A stretch of 64,000 bases of DNA from SIG607 sp045605385 (GCA_045605385.1 JAZUPW010000031.1:53008-117007); one strand, 5' to 3'; shown: positions 53,282 through 62,061, counted from the stretch's first letter. Made by a program: numbers and translations. The notes: generated by a model from the letters alone, not told the origin.

Positions 53282-54946
53282 TTACTGTTTAATTACAAAT
53301 AAGGCACCATATTTAATATTAGTAATTTCTGTTGCATCGGTAGAAGAAGTAATTTTCACAGTATCGTCAGTCCATATAGGAACAATTTCGGCATTACCAT
53401 TAATAGATATTTTTTTACTTAATACTGTTTTGGGTTCATTTAAGTCTCTAAGCATATTCTGCCAAGAAGCATCTTTATTTCTTATAAAACCGTAATAACC
53501 GCTTTTTCCTTTCAAAATAAAAAGATATACTTCGTTATCCGAAAAATCAACACATTCAAAACCTTCTTTTGAAAAATCAATACCGTCAAACAATTGTATT
53601 AAAGGGGTAAAATATTTATAAAGATTTTTAGACTCTACATAGTCTTTACCCCAATGCCAAATATTACCGCTGCCTGCTGATCCCAAAAATATTGGTGTAT
53701 AAACGGTATCCACAAAAATAATACCGTTATCATCGCATTGATAATATTTAAACGGGCCACTATGGCAATTGTTCACAGCCCCTGTTTCAGCTACAATTAA
53801 AGGCATATTATTGGTTTTAATATATTGCATTCCTGTCTTAATTGCTTCAATAGGATCTCGCGAAGAGTTTTTTAAAGGAGCGCCTTGGTCAAGATAGCGG
53901 TGCATTTGCATAAAGCTGAATTTATCAAACGGAAAGCTCTTATACATATCAATAACCTGTTCACTGTCTAAGCTTCCAAGTGAATTTATAACAAAATGAT
54001 TAGGGAACATTTTCTTTATAATAGGAGCTACTACACTGTTCCATTTAAGAATTTCTTCGTACAAAACAGCCCATTCTTCACCCATACAATTCATTTCGTT
54101 GAACAATTCAAAAGCGAAAACTCTTGTATCACACGAATATCGTGCTGCAAATTCACTTATTTTATTAAGCCATGCGTTTCTCCATTTTTCTTCTATTAAC
54201 CATTGTTTTGCGCTTTCGCATTTTACATTATTTGTATAAATTTCTTTGTTAAACACTTTTAAAGTATGGTTATTAGCTTTTTCTTCACTCAAAAACCAAC
54301 GGAAATGTTCAAAGGTAAGCTTTAGTTTTAAATTGTATTTTTCGGCAAGATCCAAAAGCATATCGATTTTTGTAAACTGCCAAAAATCAAAAATGTAAGC
54401 TTCTTTTGTATCGGGATTAAAATACGGCCAACCAAGCCAAATTCGTGCAGTATTAACCCCATTTTCACTACATTTTTTAAACCAACGTTCATATTGCTTT
54501 AATCCAATATATGCTATATTTCCGCTTAGACCAAACTCCGTATTGTCGGAGACCTCAATTTCATCGGGAACAGAAAGATTAATTCCAACAGAAAAGAATG
54601 GCTTGCCGTTTGAATAAGAAAAATATCTTTTATCGTTATCGCTAATCTTAATAAAACCATCGTTTGCAAATCCGCTAACGTCAAAGGTTTCATTTACACG
54701 CTCACCGTTAGCAAGATTAATTAAAAGGTTATATTTTCCTTCCTCATAAAATGAGAATCTCACAGTATAAATTTGTTCGTTGCTTTTGGTTATGTGTTCT
54801 ATTCCTTCTACGTCATACTCAACCGAAATAGGCGCATAAATAAAGGGTTTTAACTCTTCAAAATAGCCCTTTTGCGAAGTCAAAGAAGCAGAAAGTATTT
54901 TATCTGAAAATCTTCTTTCTACTCTGCTATAAACTTTATATAACAT
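53282..54946 (-). CDS. GH5-like intracellular glycosidase with N-terminal DUF5060-type domain
   Basis: 554 aa, no signal peptide. The N-terminal beta-sandwich (~1-95; PISVEYDVEG..RFSFYEEGKYNL) resembles DUF5060; a linker YFSYSNGKPFFSVGINL (~108-124) leads into a (beta/alpha)8 barrel (~125-470). Acid/base E284 in FELFNEMN and nucleophile E387 in LIVAETGA fit clan GH-A family 5. A C-terminal beta domain closes the protein. It starts 33 bp after the GH130 gene and is cotranscribed with it, which suggests a beta-mannoside or related oligosaccharide as substrate (inference). Subfamily and linkage cannot be decided by eye. Confidence 0.8.
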   Translation of the reverse strand: MLYKVYSRVERRFSDKILSASLTSQKGYFEELKPFIYAPISVEYDVEGIEHITKSNEQIYTVRFSFYEEGKYNLLINLANGERVNETFDVSGFANDGFIKISDNDKRYFSYSNGKPFFSVGINLSVPDEIEVSDNTEFGLSGNIAYIGLKQYERWFKKCSENGVNTARIWLGWPYFNPDTKEAYIFDFWQFTKIDMLLDLAEKYNLKLKLTFEHFRWFLSEEKANNHTLKVFNKEIYTNNVKCESAKQWLIEEKWRNAWLNKISEFAARYSCDTRVFAFELFNEMNCMGEEWAVLYEEILKWNSVVAPIIKKMFPNHFVINSLGSLDSEQVIDMYKSFPFDKFSFMQMHRYLDQGAPLKNSSRDPIEAIKTGMQYIKTNNMPLIVAETGAVNNCHSGPFKYYQCDDNGIIFVDTVYTPIFLGSAGSGNIWHWGKDYVESKNLYKYFTPLIQLFDGIDFSKEGFECVDFSDNEVYLFILKGKSGYYGFIRNKDASWQNMLRDLNEPKTVLSKKISINGNAEIVPIWTDDTVKITSSTDATEITNIKYGALFVIKQ

Positions 54947-54979
54947 TTTTGCTCACCTTTCTTATGGTGCAACTTAAAT

Positions 54980-55957
54980 TTAAATATGCCCTTGTTTGCA
55001 AATTTCTATTAGTTTTTCAACAGTTGTTTCTGCCACACATTGTACATAGTCTGCTCCACCGTAATAAACTTTAGCACTACCATCTTCTTCGGGAATAATA
55101 GCTCCGGGGAAAACAACGTTGGGTACTTGTCCTATCATTTCATAAGGTTCTTTTACATAAAGAATTGGATCTTTACAGCGTGCTATTACTTTCCAGGGTT
55201 TTTCTAAATCAAGCAACATTACACCTGCACCGTAATTAAGTCCGTTGCAGTTTGGAAATACGCCATGATATACAATAAGCCAACCCTCACTGGTTTTAAT
55301 TGGAGGCGCTGCAGGACCTATTTTAGAATTTTCCCAATACTGTTCTTGTTTTGCGATTATCTTACAATGTCCCCAATATTTCAAATCGGGAGAAGAAGTA
55401 ATCCAAATATTGCCCGAAGTATCCTTAACACTTTGAGGTCTATGAAGCATCCAATATTCCCCGTTTATTTTTTCAGGGAATAAAACAGCATTTCTGTTTT
55501 GAATATGCAACGGAAAACTTACGTGTTCAACCGTTTTAAAGTCTTTGGTTTTACCAATTGCAATACGGCAATTGAAATCACCGCCAACACAATAGGTAAT
55601 ATAATATTCATCGCCAACCGGATTAATTCTCGGATCGTACCACGAACCTATATGAGAACCAGGATAGTTAAGAACTATGTCTTCATATTCTTCCCTATCT
55701 TCTTCAGAACACACAAACTTAAGCGGTTCATCATCAGGTACAAAATGTATACCGTCTTTACTTCTTGAAATCCATACTTTTTGTGTTTTGTTAGGTTCCT
55801 CAAAACGACTTGCCATAATATATTCGCCTTCGGGAGTTTTCACAACACCTGAATTATACACAGCACAACACGGTGCAGGCATATCCTCCGGTGTAAGAAT
55901 TGGATTGTTAACATACCTTTTTAATACGTCAAATTTTCCGCCTTTAAATTCACTCAT
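54980..55957 (-). CDS. GH130 family beta-mannoside phosphorylase-type enzyme
   Basis: 325 aa, normal for GH130. Five-bladed beta-propeller enzymes of this family phosphorolyse beta-mannosides to mannose-1-phosphate. Signatures: NNPILTPEDMP near the N-terminus, YNSGVVKTPEGEYIMASRFE, and GSWYDPRINPVGDEYYITY with D108 as the putative general acid; phosphate-site residues in HRPQ and VYHGV; the C-terminal VFPGAIIPEEDGSAKVYYGGAD block is typical. There is no signal peptide, so it is cytoplasmic. First gene of a two-gene operon with the GH5-like enzyme; AAGGAG before ATG. Mannosyl-glucose versus mannooligosaccharide specificity is undecided, and no transporter gene is nearby. Confidence 0.9.
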   Translation of the reverse strand: MSEFKGGKFDVLKRYVNNPILTPEDMPAPCCAVYNSGVVKTPEGEYIMASRFEEPNKTQKVWISRSKDGIHFVPDDEPLKFVCSEEDREEYEDIVLNYPGSHIGSWYDPRINPVGDEYYITYCVGGDFNCRIAIGKTKDFKTVEHVSFPLHIQNRNAVLFPEKINGEYWMLHRPQSVKDTSGNIWITSSPDLKYWGHCKIIAKQEQYWENSKIGPAAPPIKTSEGWLIVYHGVFPNCNGLNYGAGVMLLDLEKPWKVIARCKDPILYVKEPYEMIGQVPNVVFPGAIIPEEDGSAKVYYGGADYVQCVAETTVEKLIEICKQGHI

Positions 55958-56008
55958 GGTTATTCTCCTTTATATTTATTTAATTTTTTTAAAGAAAACA
56001 CTTAAAAC

Positions 56009-56036
56009 ATAGTATCCTCTTATTTTTATATAACAA
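56009..56036 (-). promoter_or_regulatory. Possible promoter of GH130-GH5
   Basis: Minus strand: TTGTTA (56036-56031), 16 bp, TACTAT (56014-56009), ~52 bp before the ATG at 55957. Imperfect boxes. Confidence 0.4.
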
Positions 56037-56067
56037 AAAAGCAAAACGTAATCTTTTATAATAAAGA

Positions 56068-56191
56068 TCAACTAAATAATTCTTGTGCTGCCTTTATTTC
56101 TTCAGCTGTTGGTAAAATTGGGAGGTAAAGCATTCTCCATATTAAGTGCCTTATATTTCGAGGATGAATAATTATGATAAGGCAATACCTA
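56068..56191 (-). pseudogene. C-terminal remnant of a glycyl radical enzyme activase
   Basis: Directly after the CapA-like stop codon, and in the same frame, the minus strand reads VLPYHNYSSSKYKAL then NMENALPP, breaks at a run of three C (near 56120), and continues one frame over as ILPTAEEIKAAQELFS before TGA at 56070-56068. LPYHN-x(3-5)-KY-x-L followed by PP and a final acidic helix is the typical C-terminus of PflA-like glycyl radical enzyme activating proteins. About 40 codons survive; the radical SAM core (CxxxCxxC) is absent. This fits a deletion that removed the activase of the neighbouring glycyl radical enzyme. Confidence 0.65.
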
Positions 56192-57301
56192 TCATCCGGG
56201 GATTACACTAAGTTCTTTTATTTTTTCAGCCCAATACTTTGCTTCAGCAAGATCCTTGTATGCATATATTTTAAGAATTTGTTTCATTTGGGAATAGTGC
56301 GCTTCGCATCTTGCAATATCAAGACAATCAAAATTACCTTCCTCAAGCCACGGAACCCACTGATGCAGATATGACCAGCCTTTAAAATAATTATTTAAAA
56401 GATCCGGTTTTTGTATTATTTTTGAAAGCTTATCAATATATTCTGATATTTCATTTCCTAAAATAATAATTTGAGTAGCTTCGATATTAAATTTATACGG
56501 AACAGTTTTAAGAGTAATTACATCTGTAACTTCAAGTATACTCATATATCCATAATACCAAGGGTCATTTTCATTTCTTTCTTTGCTACTTTTAAAAAGT
56601 AAATTACCCATACTGTAGACAATAGGCTTGCCGTTATAAACTTCGTAACCTTGCGGACAATGCGTATGTCCACCAATTACCGCATCGGCACCCATATCAC
56701 AAATAAAACGATACCTGTCAACCGTATCCGGATTAGGTAATGGGTTAAATTCGTTTCCACCATGGAAAGCCACAATAACATAGTCTGTGAATTCCTTTTC
56801 CTCTTTAATTTGATTTAAAAGCAATCTGGGGTTATACCCCGCAGAACCGTAATTATTTTCAGTTGCCATACCAAATTCGTTTTCACAAACGGAAATTATT
56901 GAAACCTTAATATTATCTTTTTGAAGTCTACAAGCCTTATATGCCTCATTGATATTTTCACCCGCGCCTGAGAACATGATATTATTTTCTTTTAGAATCT
57001 TAAAAGTATTTTTAACCGCTTCCTCACCATAATCGCCTATATGGTTATTTGCAAGGGTAACAACATCAGTATTAAATGCCTTTAAAAACGGAAGATTTCT
57101 TTCGTTGCAAATAAGGTTAGGTCCCGCTTTTAAAATTGGCTCATATTTATTTTTATCACCAAGCGGACACTCTAAATTAACTATTCTAAAATCAACGTTA
57201 TCTAAATACGGTTGCACCTGTGAAATAATTTTTTCAGATTCTTCTGCAGTTAGACCTTCTTTTCCTTGGAAATTCACATCTCCGGTAAATAAAAGTTTCA
57301 T
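56192..57301 (-). CDS. CapA-family (PGA_cap) metallophosphoesterase-like protein
   Basis: 369 aa from ATG 57301, with AAGGGGAG inside the end of the upstream M20 gene; an in-frame start 24 bases earlier would overlap that gene. Metal-site motifs: FTGDVNFQG (D8), VNLECPLG, LANNHIGDYG (N86-H87), VAFHGGNEF and GGHTHCPQGYEVYNGKP, matching the poly-gamma-glutamate CapA family. There is no signal peptide or membrane segment, unlike classical CapA, so a cytosolic role is likely. Last intact gene of the GRE-M20-CapA operon. The stop is followed immediately by an activase remnant, so the natural C-terminus may have been altered by the deletion. Confidence 0.85.
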   Translation of the reverse strand: MKLLFTGDVNFQGKEGLTAEESEKIISQVQPYLDNVDFRIVNLECPLGDKNKYEPILKAGPNLICNERNLPFLKAFNTDVVTLANNHIGDYGEEAVKNTFKILKENNIMFSGAGENINEAYKACRLQKDNIKVSIISVCENEFGMATENNYGSAGYNPRLLLNQIKEEKEFTDYVIVAFHGGNEFNPLPNPDTVDRYRFICDMGADAVIGGHTHCPQGYEVYNGKPIVYSMGNLLFKSSKERNENDPWYYGYMSILEVTDVITLKTVPYKFNIEATQIIILGNEISEYIDKLSKIIQKPDLLNNYFKGWSYLHQWVPWLEEGNFDCLDIARCEAHYSQMKQILKIYAYKDLAEAKYWAEKIKELSVIPG

Positions 57302-57306
57302 ATAGA

Positions 57307-58716
57307 TTACTCCCCTTGATCGCATTCTAAGAGCATTAGAAGTGTAAGTTCAATAGCGTCTAAAAATCCGTCAATATTTATGCATTCATCAGGTTGATGT
57401 ACTGCACCGTGTCCCTGTAAATAGTCTTCAGGACAGCCGCCGTGAAGTGTTGTACCGATTTCAACGGCACAAGGCAAATAACGGGCATAAGTTCCGCCTG
57501 CATTTACATATACAGGAGCATTGTTATTTTGCGTAAATTCTTTGTAAGCACTAAGACAACGCTGCAACATTAAATTGTTAATGTCCGTAATTTTAGTTGC
57601 TGCCTCATATTCATATTCAATTTCCCAATTCTTTTCTGAAAACTCTTTTTCAATTTTTTGTTTTAGTTGTGCAACATCTACTGCAGCTCCAAAACGCAGA
57701 TTAAAATGCAAGTTTAGTTTTTCATTTTCTATGGCTATAATATCATTAACAAAAGTAAGTCTTCCAAAATCAGCATCTGTATTTTCTACGCCTATAGTTT
57801 CACCATAATAATTTGATAAAAGATTTGATATGAATTCAAACTGTCTGCGACTTTTTTGAGATAAATAATCACATTTTGAAAGTATATCAAATGCTACTCC
57901 ACCGGCGTTTAAAGAACCTTCAGGCAAAGCCGTATGTTTTGAAATACCGAAAACCTCAAAAACAATTTCATCGTTCTCTTGAGCTACAGCAACACGTTCG
58001 TTTTCATTTAACTTTAAATAATTATATAAATCTTTATTGTATTCAAAAGTAATTTTAATTTTTCCTAAAATTGCGCCTTTGGCATTACTGGCAGTAATTT
58101 TTTTAATTTCATCAAAAGAAAAATCACAAACAGCATTAAAAAGAAGCTGACCTTTATTACCTCTGTAAAGTGGAAAAGCGGTATCCGCCACTAACGAAAA
58201 ATCGGGTGCAGTATGCTTTAAAACATATTTTTTAATATCCGCCATACCGCTTTCTTCGTTAGCTCCCGTAAACAATATAAGACGGCTGTTAAACGGAATA
58301 CTGAGTTCTTTTAGCATCTTTGCGCAATAAAGAGATATTACTATGGCAGATTTATCATCAAGCACACCTCTGCCAACAATAAATCCGTCTTTTTCTATAG
58401 GATCGAATGGGCTTGTAAGAATCCAATCATCGCTTACCGGAACCACATCGGCATGAGCAAAAATTCCCAGACTTTTTTCACCGTCACCATAATACGATAA
58501 TAAGTATCCGTCGTTTTGGTTAAGCTCGGTTTTGAAACCGTTTTTTTCATAAAGTTCTTGAGCAAATCCCAAAACTCTTGCACATTCTTTTCCAAAGGGC
58601 GCGTTTTCTTCTGCAACGCCTCTTATAGATGGAATTTTTATAAGTTCTTTTAATGTTTCAATAATTTCTTCTTTATGAGTTTGCACAAAATTATGTATTT
58701 GTTCTTTATATAACAT
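57307..58716 (-). CDS. M20 family metallopeptidase (Sapep/PepV-like dipeptidase)
   Basis: 469 aa, typical of the PepV/Sapep dipeptidase branch. Zinc-site motifs: GIFAHADVVP (H88, catalytic D90), GRGVLDDK (D120), ANEESGM (catalytic E154, E155), VADTAFP (D), and a C-terminal H in TLHGGCPEDYLQGHGAVHQPDE. A large inserted lid domain (~180-350) fits the family. There is no signal peptide; cytoplasmic. It lies between the GRE and capA genes on the same strand: 149 bp after the GRE and 5 bp before capA. It may cleave an amide or dipeptide related to the GRE substrate (inference). Confidence 0.9.
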   Translation of the reverse strand: MLYKEQIHNFVQTHKEEIIETLKELIKIPSIRGVAEENAPFGKECARVLGFAQELYEKNGFKTELNQNDGYLLSYYGDGEKSLGIFAHADVVPVSDDWILTSPFDPIEKDGFIVGRGVLDDKSAIVISLYCAKMLKELSIPFNSRLILFTGANEESGMADIKKYVLKHTAPDFSLVADTAFPLYRGNKGQLLFNAVCDFSFDEIKKITASNAKGAILGKIKITFEYNKDLYNYLKLNENERVAVAQENDEIVFEVFGISKHTALPEGSLNAGGVAFDILSKCDYLSQKSRRQFEFISNLLSNYYGETIGVENTDADFGRLTFVNDIIAIENEKLNLHFNLRFGAAVDVAQLKQKIEKEFSEKNWEIEYEYEAATKITDINNLMLQRCLSAYKEFTQNNNAPVYVNAGGTYARYLPCAVEIGTTLHGGCPEDYLQGHGAVHQPDECINIDGFLDAIELTLLMLLECDQGE

Positions 58717-58865
58717 TTTGATCTCCGTTTTTACAGAATTTTTTATCTTGGTAGCTTAATTACATAGTTTAATAGCTTATTATAATAAAGTTTGTAAAAG
58801 CCAAGATAATAAGCATATTCGTTACATTTGTGTTATTCCTTAAAAAATCACAGCATAATAAAAAT

Positions 58866-60986
58866 TTATTTTTGAACAGTTCTTTCAATAATATCGTCTT
58901 GTATATCTTCTTGAAGCTTTACAAAATAGTCTGAAAATCCGGTAACACGCACACGCAAGTTTTTATAATCTTCCGGTGTTTTTTTAGCATTAATTAAATC
59001 TTCTTTAGGAACATAGGTTAGTTGAAAATGCACGCCGCCGTTTTTAAAGTACGTGAGTAACATATCTACCGTTTTTTCAAAATTATCATCGTTTTTAATA
59101 AGTTGTTCATCAATCAAAATGTTAGTAACTGTTGAACCGCAACCAATAGCATTAGGGTCAAGCTTTGCAATAGAATTAAGCAACGCAGAAAGTCCGTTTC
59201 TGTCTTTTCCCTCATTTTGTCCTATACCGTATTTTAAAGGTGCGCCCTTTTCTCTGCCGTCGGGAGTAGCATCTAATTTTTCACCAAACCACTTAAAGTG
59301 AGGGTGATAGCCAAGCAAATCTCCAACAAGCCAATGATACCCGTAAAGATTGGTTTTATCTTTTAAAAATTCATAAAGGCTCTGATATAAACTTTGAGCC
59401 ACAAAATTAGAACGCATGGTATCGTTACCAAAAAAATCCCCCTTATTTTTAATAAGCGTATGCAAATCCTCGTAACCTACCCAATTCGCCTTAAGAGCAT
59501 TTATAAGTTCGTCCATAGTTACTTGTTTTTCGTCGAACACAAACTGTTTTACAATTATAAGCGAATCAATAACATTGACAATGCCTAAAAGCATAGGTGA
59601 TGCTATAACTACATCCGATGCTCCCATAGTTAAGCTTTTAGCCTTTTCTACACAACCACGGAAAAAGATGCTTGATAGATAGTTTATATCTCTTGCTCTT
59701 ATGCTGTTATACTTATCATCGTAAGCAAAAGCAATAGTTAAATCACTGAACATTTCTTCAAGAAACATCTGATAAAATTCATCAAATGTTTTTGCACTTT
59801 TAATTTTTTCGCTCTTTTTATGGAAAAGTGTATTGATTGAACGAGCAAAATTAATTTTAGAATTACTACCGGCAATTGCCCCCAAAAAAGCCGGTTCGTT
59901 ACAGCCAACAGTTGTATAGGAGACTGCATCTTCAAAAGAAAATCCGCAAATTTCGGTATAACATTTAATACGTTTTTCGTCATTTTGGAAAGCAATTCGT
60001 TTATGAGGGTCTTTTCTTTCACAATCAAGAACAAAACGGAACACTTCTTTTGGTGTTTTAGCTGTCCATCGCAATGTAACCTGAGGTATATAAGTAGGAA
60101 GTTCTAAAAGGCTTTCTAAAATAAGCTTAGAAAGCTCATTAAAGCCATCACTTCCATCAGGCAAATAACCACCTATACAAAAATGCGATTCGCCACCCCT
60201 GGTAAACTGAAGCGCTTCAAGTCTTGTTGCTGCTTGAAGCATTAAAAACAGTTCTTGTAAATACTCCTTAACTTCGTTATTTGTAATAATACCCTTTTGA
60301 ATATCGTTTACATAGAAAGGATACAAATATCTATCAAGAGTACCAACACTGTCTGGGTCGGCAGAAAAACAAACGTATATAGTAAGTACTGCCTCATAAA
60401 AAGTTGCAGGTGCATTTTCAGGCACATTTAACAAAGCTTTGGAAAGATTTTCAAGGTTTTGTTTATATTCTTCGTTATCTACAGTTTCAGAAAAAGCCAA
60501 AACTCTGTTTGAGCATTTATGTGCCCATCCGATCAGAGCGTTTGCAACATTCTTCAAAGCATTTAAGAAAGCTACCTGTTGCGGTTCAGTATTAACCTTT
60601 AAGGAAGCATCTATTTCTTCAATAATACCCTTTATACCTTTATTTAAAACTTTACTGTAATCGGCTGTAGCGTGCTGCCATTCACAAGTAGATAAATTAT
60701 CAACACTCTTTAAATAAAAATTATCGCGTAATTGGTCAAACGCCTTGTGACCACCGCGACGAAAAGCATCGCCCACAATAGAACCGTCACAGTTGAAGAA
60801 GCCCGTCATTTTAGAGAATTCGGTAAGTACGGGCTCTTGATTTAAAATATATTCACAAAGTCTTTTAGACTCAAACTGTTCACGAGGTAAAAATATATCA
60901 TTCCTATCAAATTCGGTTACAGTTGTTTCGGCGTACATTTTGCCACTTAAGGTTAACTTTGTTAATTCTGCAATACGTTTGTTCAC
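58866..60986 (-). CDS. Divergent glycyl radical enzyme (PFL-like family), substrate unknown
   Basis: 706 aa from GTG 60986 (AAGGTGAT upstream; a GTG three codons earlier lies within that site). Catalytic cysteine C362 and glutamate E364 in TVGCNEPAF correspond to the GC-x-EP loop of the lyase/dehydratase branch of glycyl radical enzymes. The radical glycine is G683 in LRVRVTGFSDYFVKLQ, followed by the usual DIQDDIIERT tail. Other GRE hallmarks: GGESHFCIGGY (~264-273) and ATRLEALQFTRGG. It is shorter than choline lyase, glycerol dehydratase or HPAD (~780-900 aa). It requires a radical SAM activase, but only a broken activase tail is present in the operon. The substrate cannot be told. Divergent AraC regulator. 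Confidence 0.88.
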   Translation of the reverse strand: MNKRIAELTKLTLSGKMYAETTVTEFDRNDIFLPREQFESKRLCEYILNQEPVLTEFSKMTGFFNCDGSIVGDAFRRGGHKAFDQLRDNFYLKSVDNLSTCEWQHATADYSKVLNKGIKGIIEEIDASLKVNTEPQQVAFLNALKNVANALIGWAHKCSNRVLAFSETVDNEEYKQNLENLSKALLNVPENAPATFYEAVLTIYVCFSADPDSVGTLDRYLYPFYVNDIQKGIITNNEVKEYLQELFLMLQAATRLEALQFTRGGESHFCIGGYLPDGSDGFNELSKLILESLLELPTYIPQVTLRWTAKTPKEVFRFVLDCERKDPHKRIAFQNDEKRIKCYTEICGFSFEDAVSYTTVGCNEPAFLGAIAGSNSKINFARSINTLFHKKSEKIKSAKTFDEFYQMFLEEMFSDLTIAFAYDDKYNSIRARDINYLSSIFFRGCVEKAKSLTMGASDVVIASPMLLGIVNVIDSLIIVKQFVFDEKQVTMDELINALKANWVGYEDLHTLIKNKGDFFGNDTMRSNFVAQSLYQSLYEFLKDKTNLYGYHWLVGDLLGYHPHFKWFGEKLDATPDGREKGAPLKYGIGQNEGKDRNGLSALLNSIAKLDPNAIGCGSTVTNILIDEQLIKNDDNFEKTVDMLLTYFKNGGVHFQLTYVPKEDLINAKKTPEDYKNLRVRVTGFSDYFVKLQEDIQDDIIERTVQK

Positions 60987-61056
60987 AATTATCACCTTCT
61001 AATTCTATTTTATATCGACATTTTGTAAAGTAAATACACAAATCAAGTTGTTTTAT

Positions 61057-61075
61057 ACATTTAGATACTAAATGT
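61057..61075. promoter_or_regulatory. Perfect 19-bp palindrome, candidate AraC-regulator operator
   Basis: ACATTTAG-ATA-CTAAATGT is a perfect inverted repeat (8-bp arms) in the 132-bp divergent region between the GRE and AraC genes. It abuts the -35 of the regulator promoter, so binding could autoregulate araC and act on the GRE promoter. Confidence 0.5.
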
Positions 61076-61103
61076 TGATTTTACTTATTTGTTATGTTAA
61101 TAT
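61075..61103 (+). promoter_or_regulatory. Promoter of the AraC regulator gene
   Basis: TTGATT (61075-61080), 17 bp, TAATAT (61098-61103), ~16 bp before the ATG at 61119. On the opposite strand a weaker GRE promoter may use TAAAAT near 61010. Confidence 0.55.
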
Positions 61104-61118
61104 TATTAGGGTGATTAT

Positions 61119-61904
61119 ATGAATAATGATTTTATTATCACAAGTATCGGCAGAGTTGCTTTTGTGGGTAAAAATGAATATGTAGAAAAAGTCACAAAAT
61201 TTACTTACAACTATAGTTATTACAACGAACTGATATTCAACTTAGAAGGCTATTCTACAGTGTTTTTTAATGGAAAAGTTTTAGAAAACAAAAAAGATGC
61301 AATTCGTTTTCTTCCAAAAGGGGAAATAACAGAATATATTGTTGATCGTAAAGAACGCGGCGAATGTTTTGTTATATGTTTCGATACTAACATTCCAATT
61401 TCGACAGAAGCATTTATGTTGAAGGCAAAAAACAGCACAGTTATCAAAAACCTTTTTAAAAAAGTATTTGCCGTATGGGTTGCAAAAAACGACGGATACT
61501 ATTTTGAATGCATTTCACTGCTTTACAAAATTTTTGCAGAACTGCAAAAACAAAACTATATACCGGAAAACCAATATTTAACAATAAAGCCAGCCATTGA
61601 TTATATATCTGAAAACTTTTTAAATGAAAAAATTTCTCTTTCGCACCTTGCCTCTCTTTGTAATATAAGCGAACCATATTTTAAAAAGCTTTTTACAAAA
61701 AAATATAATTTGTCACCTATACGATATGTTATACAGTTAAAAATCAACTACGCTTCTGATTTACTTTCTACAGGTCATTATACAGTAACACAAGTTTCTG
61801 AAATATGCAGATATAATAACGTTTACTATTTCAGCAGACAATTCAAAGAATACGTAGGTATAACACCCACAGATTTTATTAATAAATATAAATCTTCAAA
61901 ATAA
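61119..61904 (+). CDS. AraC family transcriptional regulator
   Basis: 261 aa; AGGGTGAT before ATG. The N-terminal ~155 residues form a cupin-like ligand domain (VTKFTYNYSYYNELIFNLEGY..FLPKGEITEY). The C-terminal ~95 residues hold two helix-turn-helix motifs: ISLSHLASLCNISEPYFKKL and VTQVSEICRYNNVYYFSRQF, ending in the AraC signature F-K-x-x-x-G-x-TPTDF. It is divergent from the GRE-M20-CapA operon and 132 bp from it, so it most likely senses a substrate and activates that operon, and possibly GH130-GH5 (inference). Confidence 0.92.
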   Translation: MNNDFIITSIGRVAFVGKNEYVEKVTKFTYNYSYYNELIFNLEGYSTVFFNGKVLENKKDAIRFLPKGEITEYIVDRKERGECFVICFDTNIPISTEAFMLKAKNSTVIKNLFKKVFAVWVAKNDGYYFECISLLYKIFAELQKQNYIPENQYLTIKPAIDYISENFLNEKISLSHLASLCNISEPYFKKLFTKKYNLSPIRYVIQLKINYASDLLSTGHYTVTQVSEICRYNNVYYFSRQFKEYVGITPTDFINKYKSSK

Positions 61905-61947
61905 TAAAAAGTTTTTCTGTTGCGAAATAGTCCGTTTTTTACAAAAC

Positions 61948-61987
61948 AGCCTCTTATGATAGTATTTAATAACTACCATAAGAGGCT
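61948..61987. terminator. Hairpin after the AraC gene
   Basis: Long imperfect stem AGCCTCTTATG(ATAGT)/(ACTAC)CATAAGAGGCT. T tracts are poor on both sides, so terminator strength is uncertain; it lies 44 bases past the plus-strand stop. Confidence 0.55.
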
Positions 61988-62005
61988 AAATTTAAAACAC
62001 ACAGC

Positions 62006-62037
62006 AAAGCACCGCCCTTGTTTTCAGGCGGTGCTTT
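62006..62037 (-). terminator. Hairpin terminator of the rightmost GH16 gene
   Basis: Perfect 11-bp stem AAAGCACCGCC / GGCGGTGCTTT, 24 bases past the stop at 62062 on the minus strand; the T tract follows only after ~10 bases. Confidence 0.6.
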
Positions 62038-62061
62038 ACTATAGAAGGAAATTATGAGAAT

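Noticed and set aside
56068..56191. Simple non-coding spacer after the CapA-like gene
   Set aside because: Both frame segments read as the characteristic C-terminus of GRE activases, too specific to dismiss as spacer.
58866..60986. Pyruvate formate-lyase
   Set aside because: The active site has a single cysteine in GCNEP rather than the paired cysteines of PFL, and the protein is shorter.
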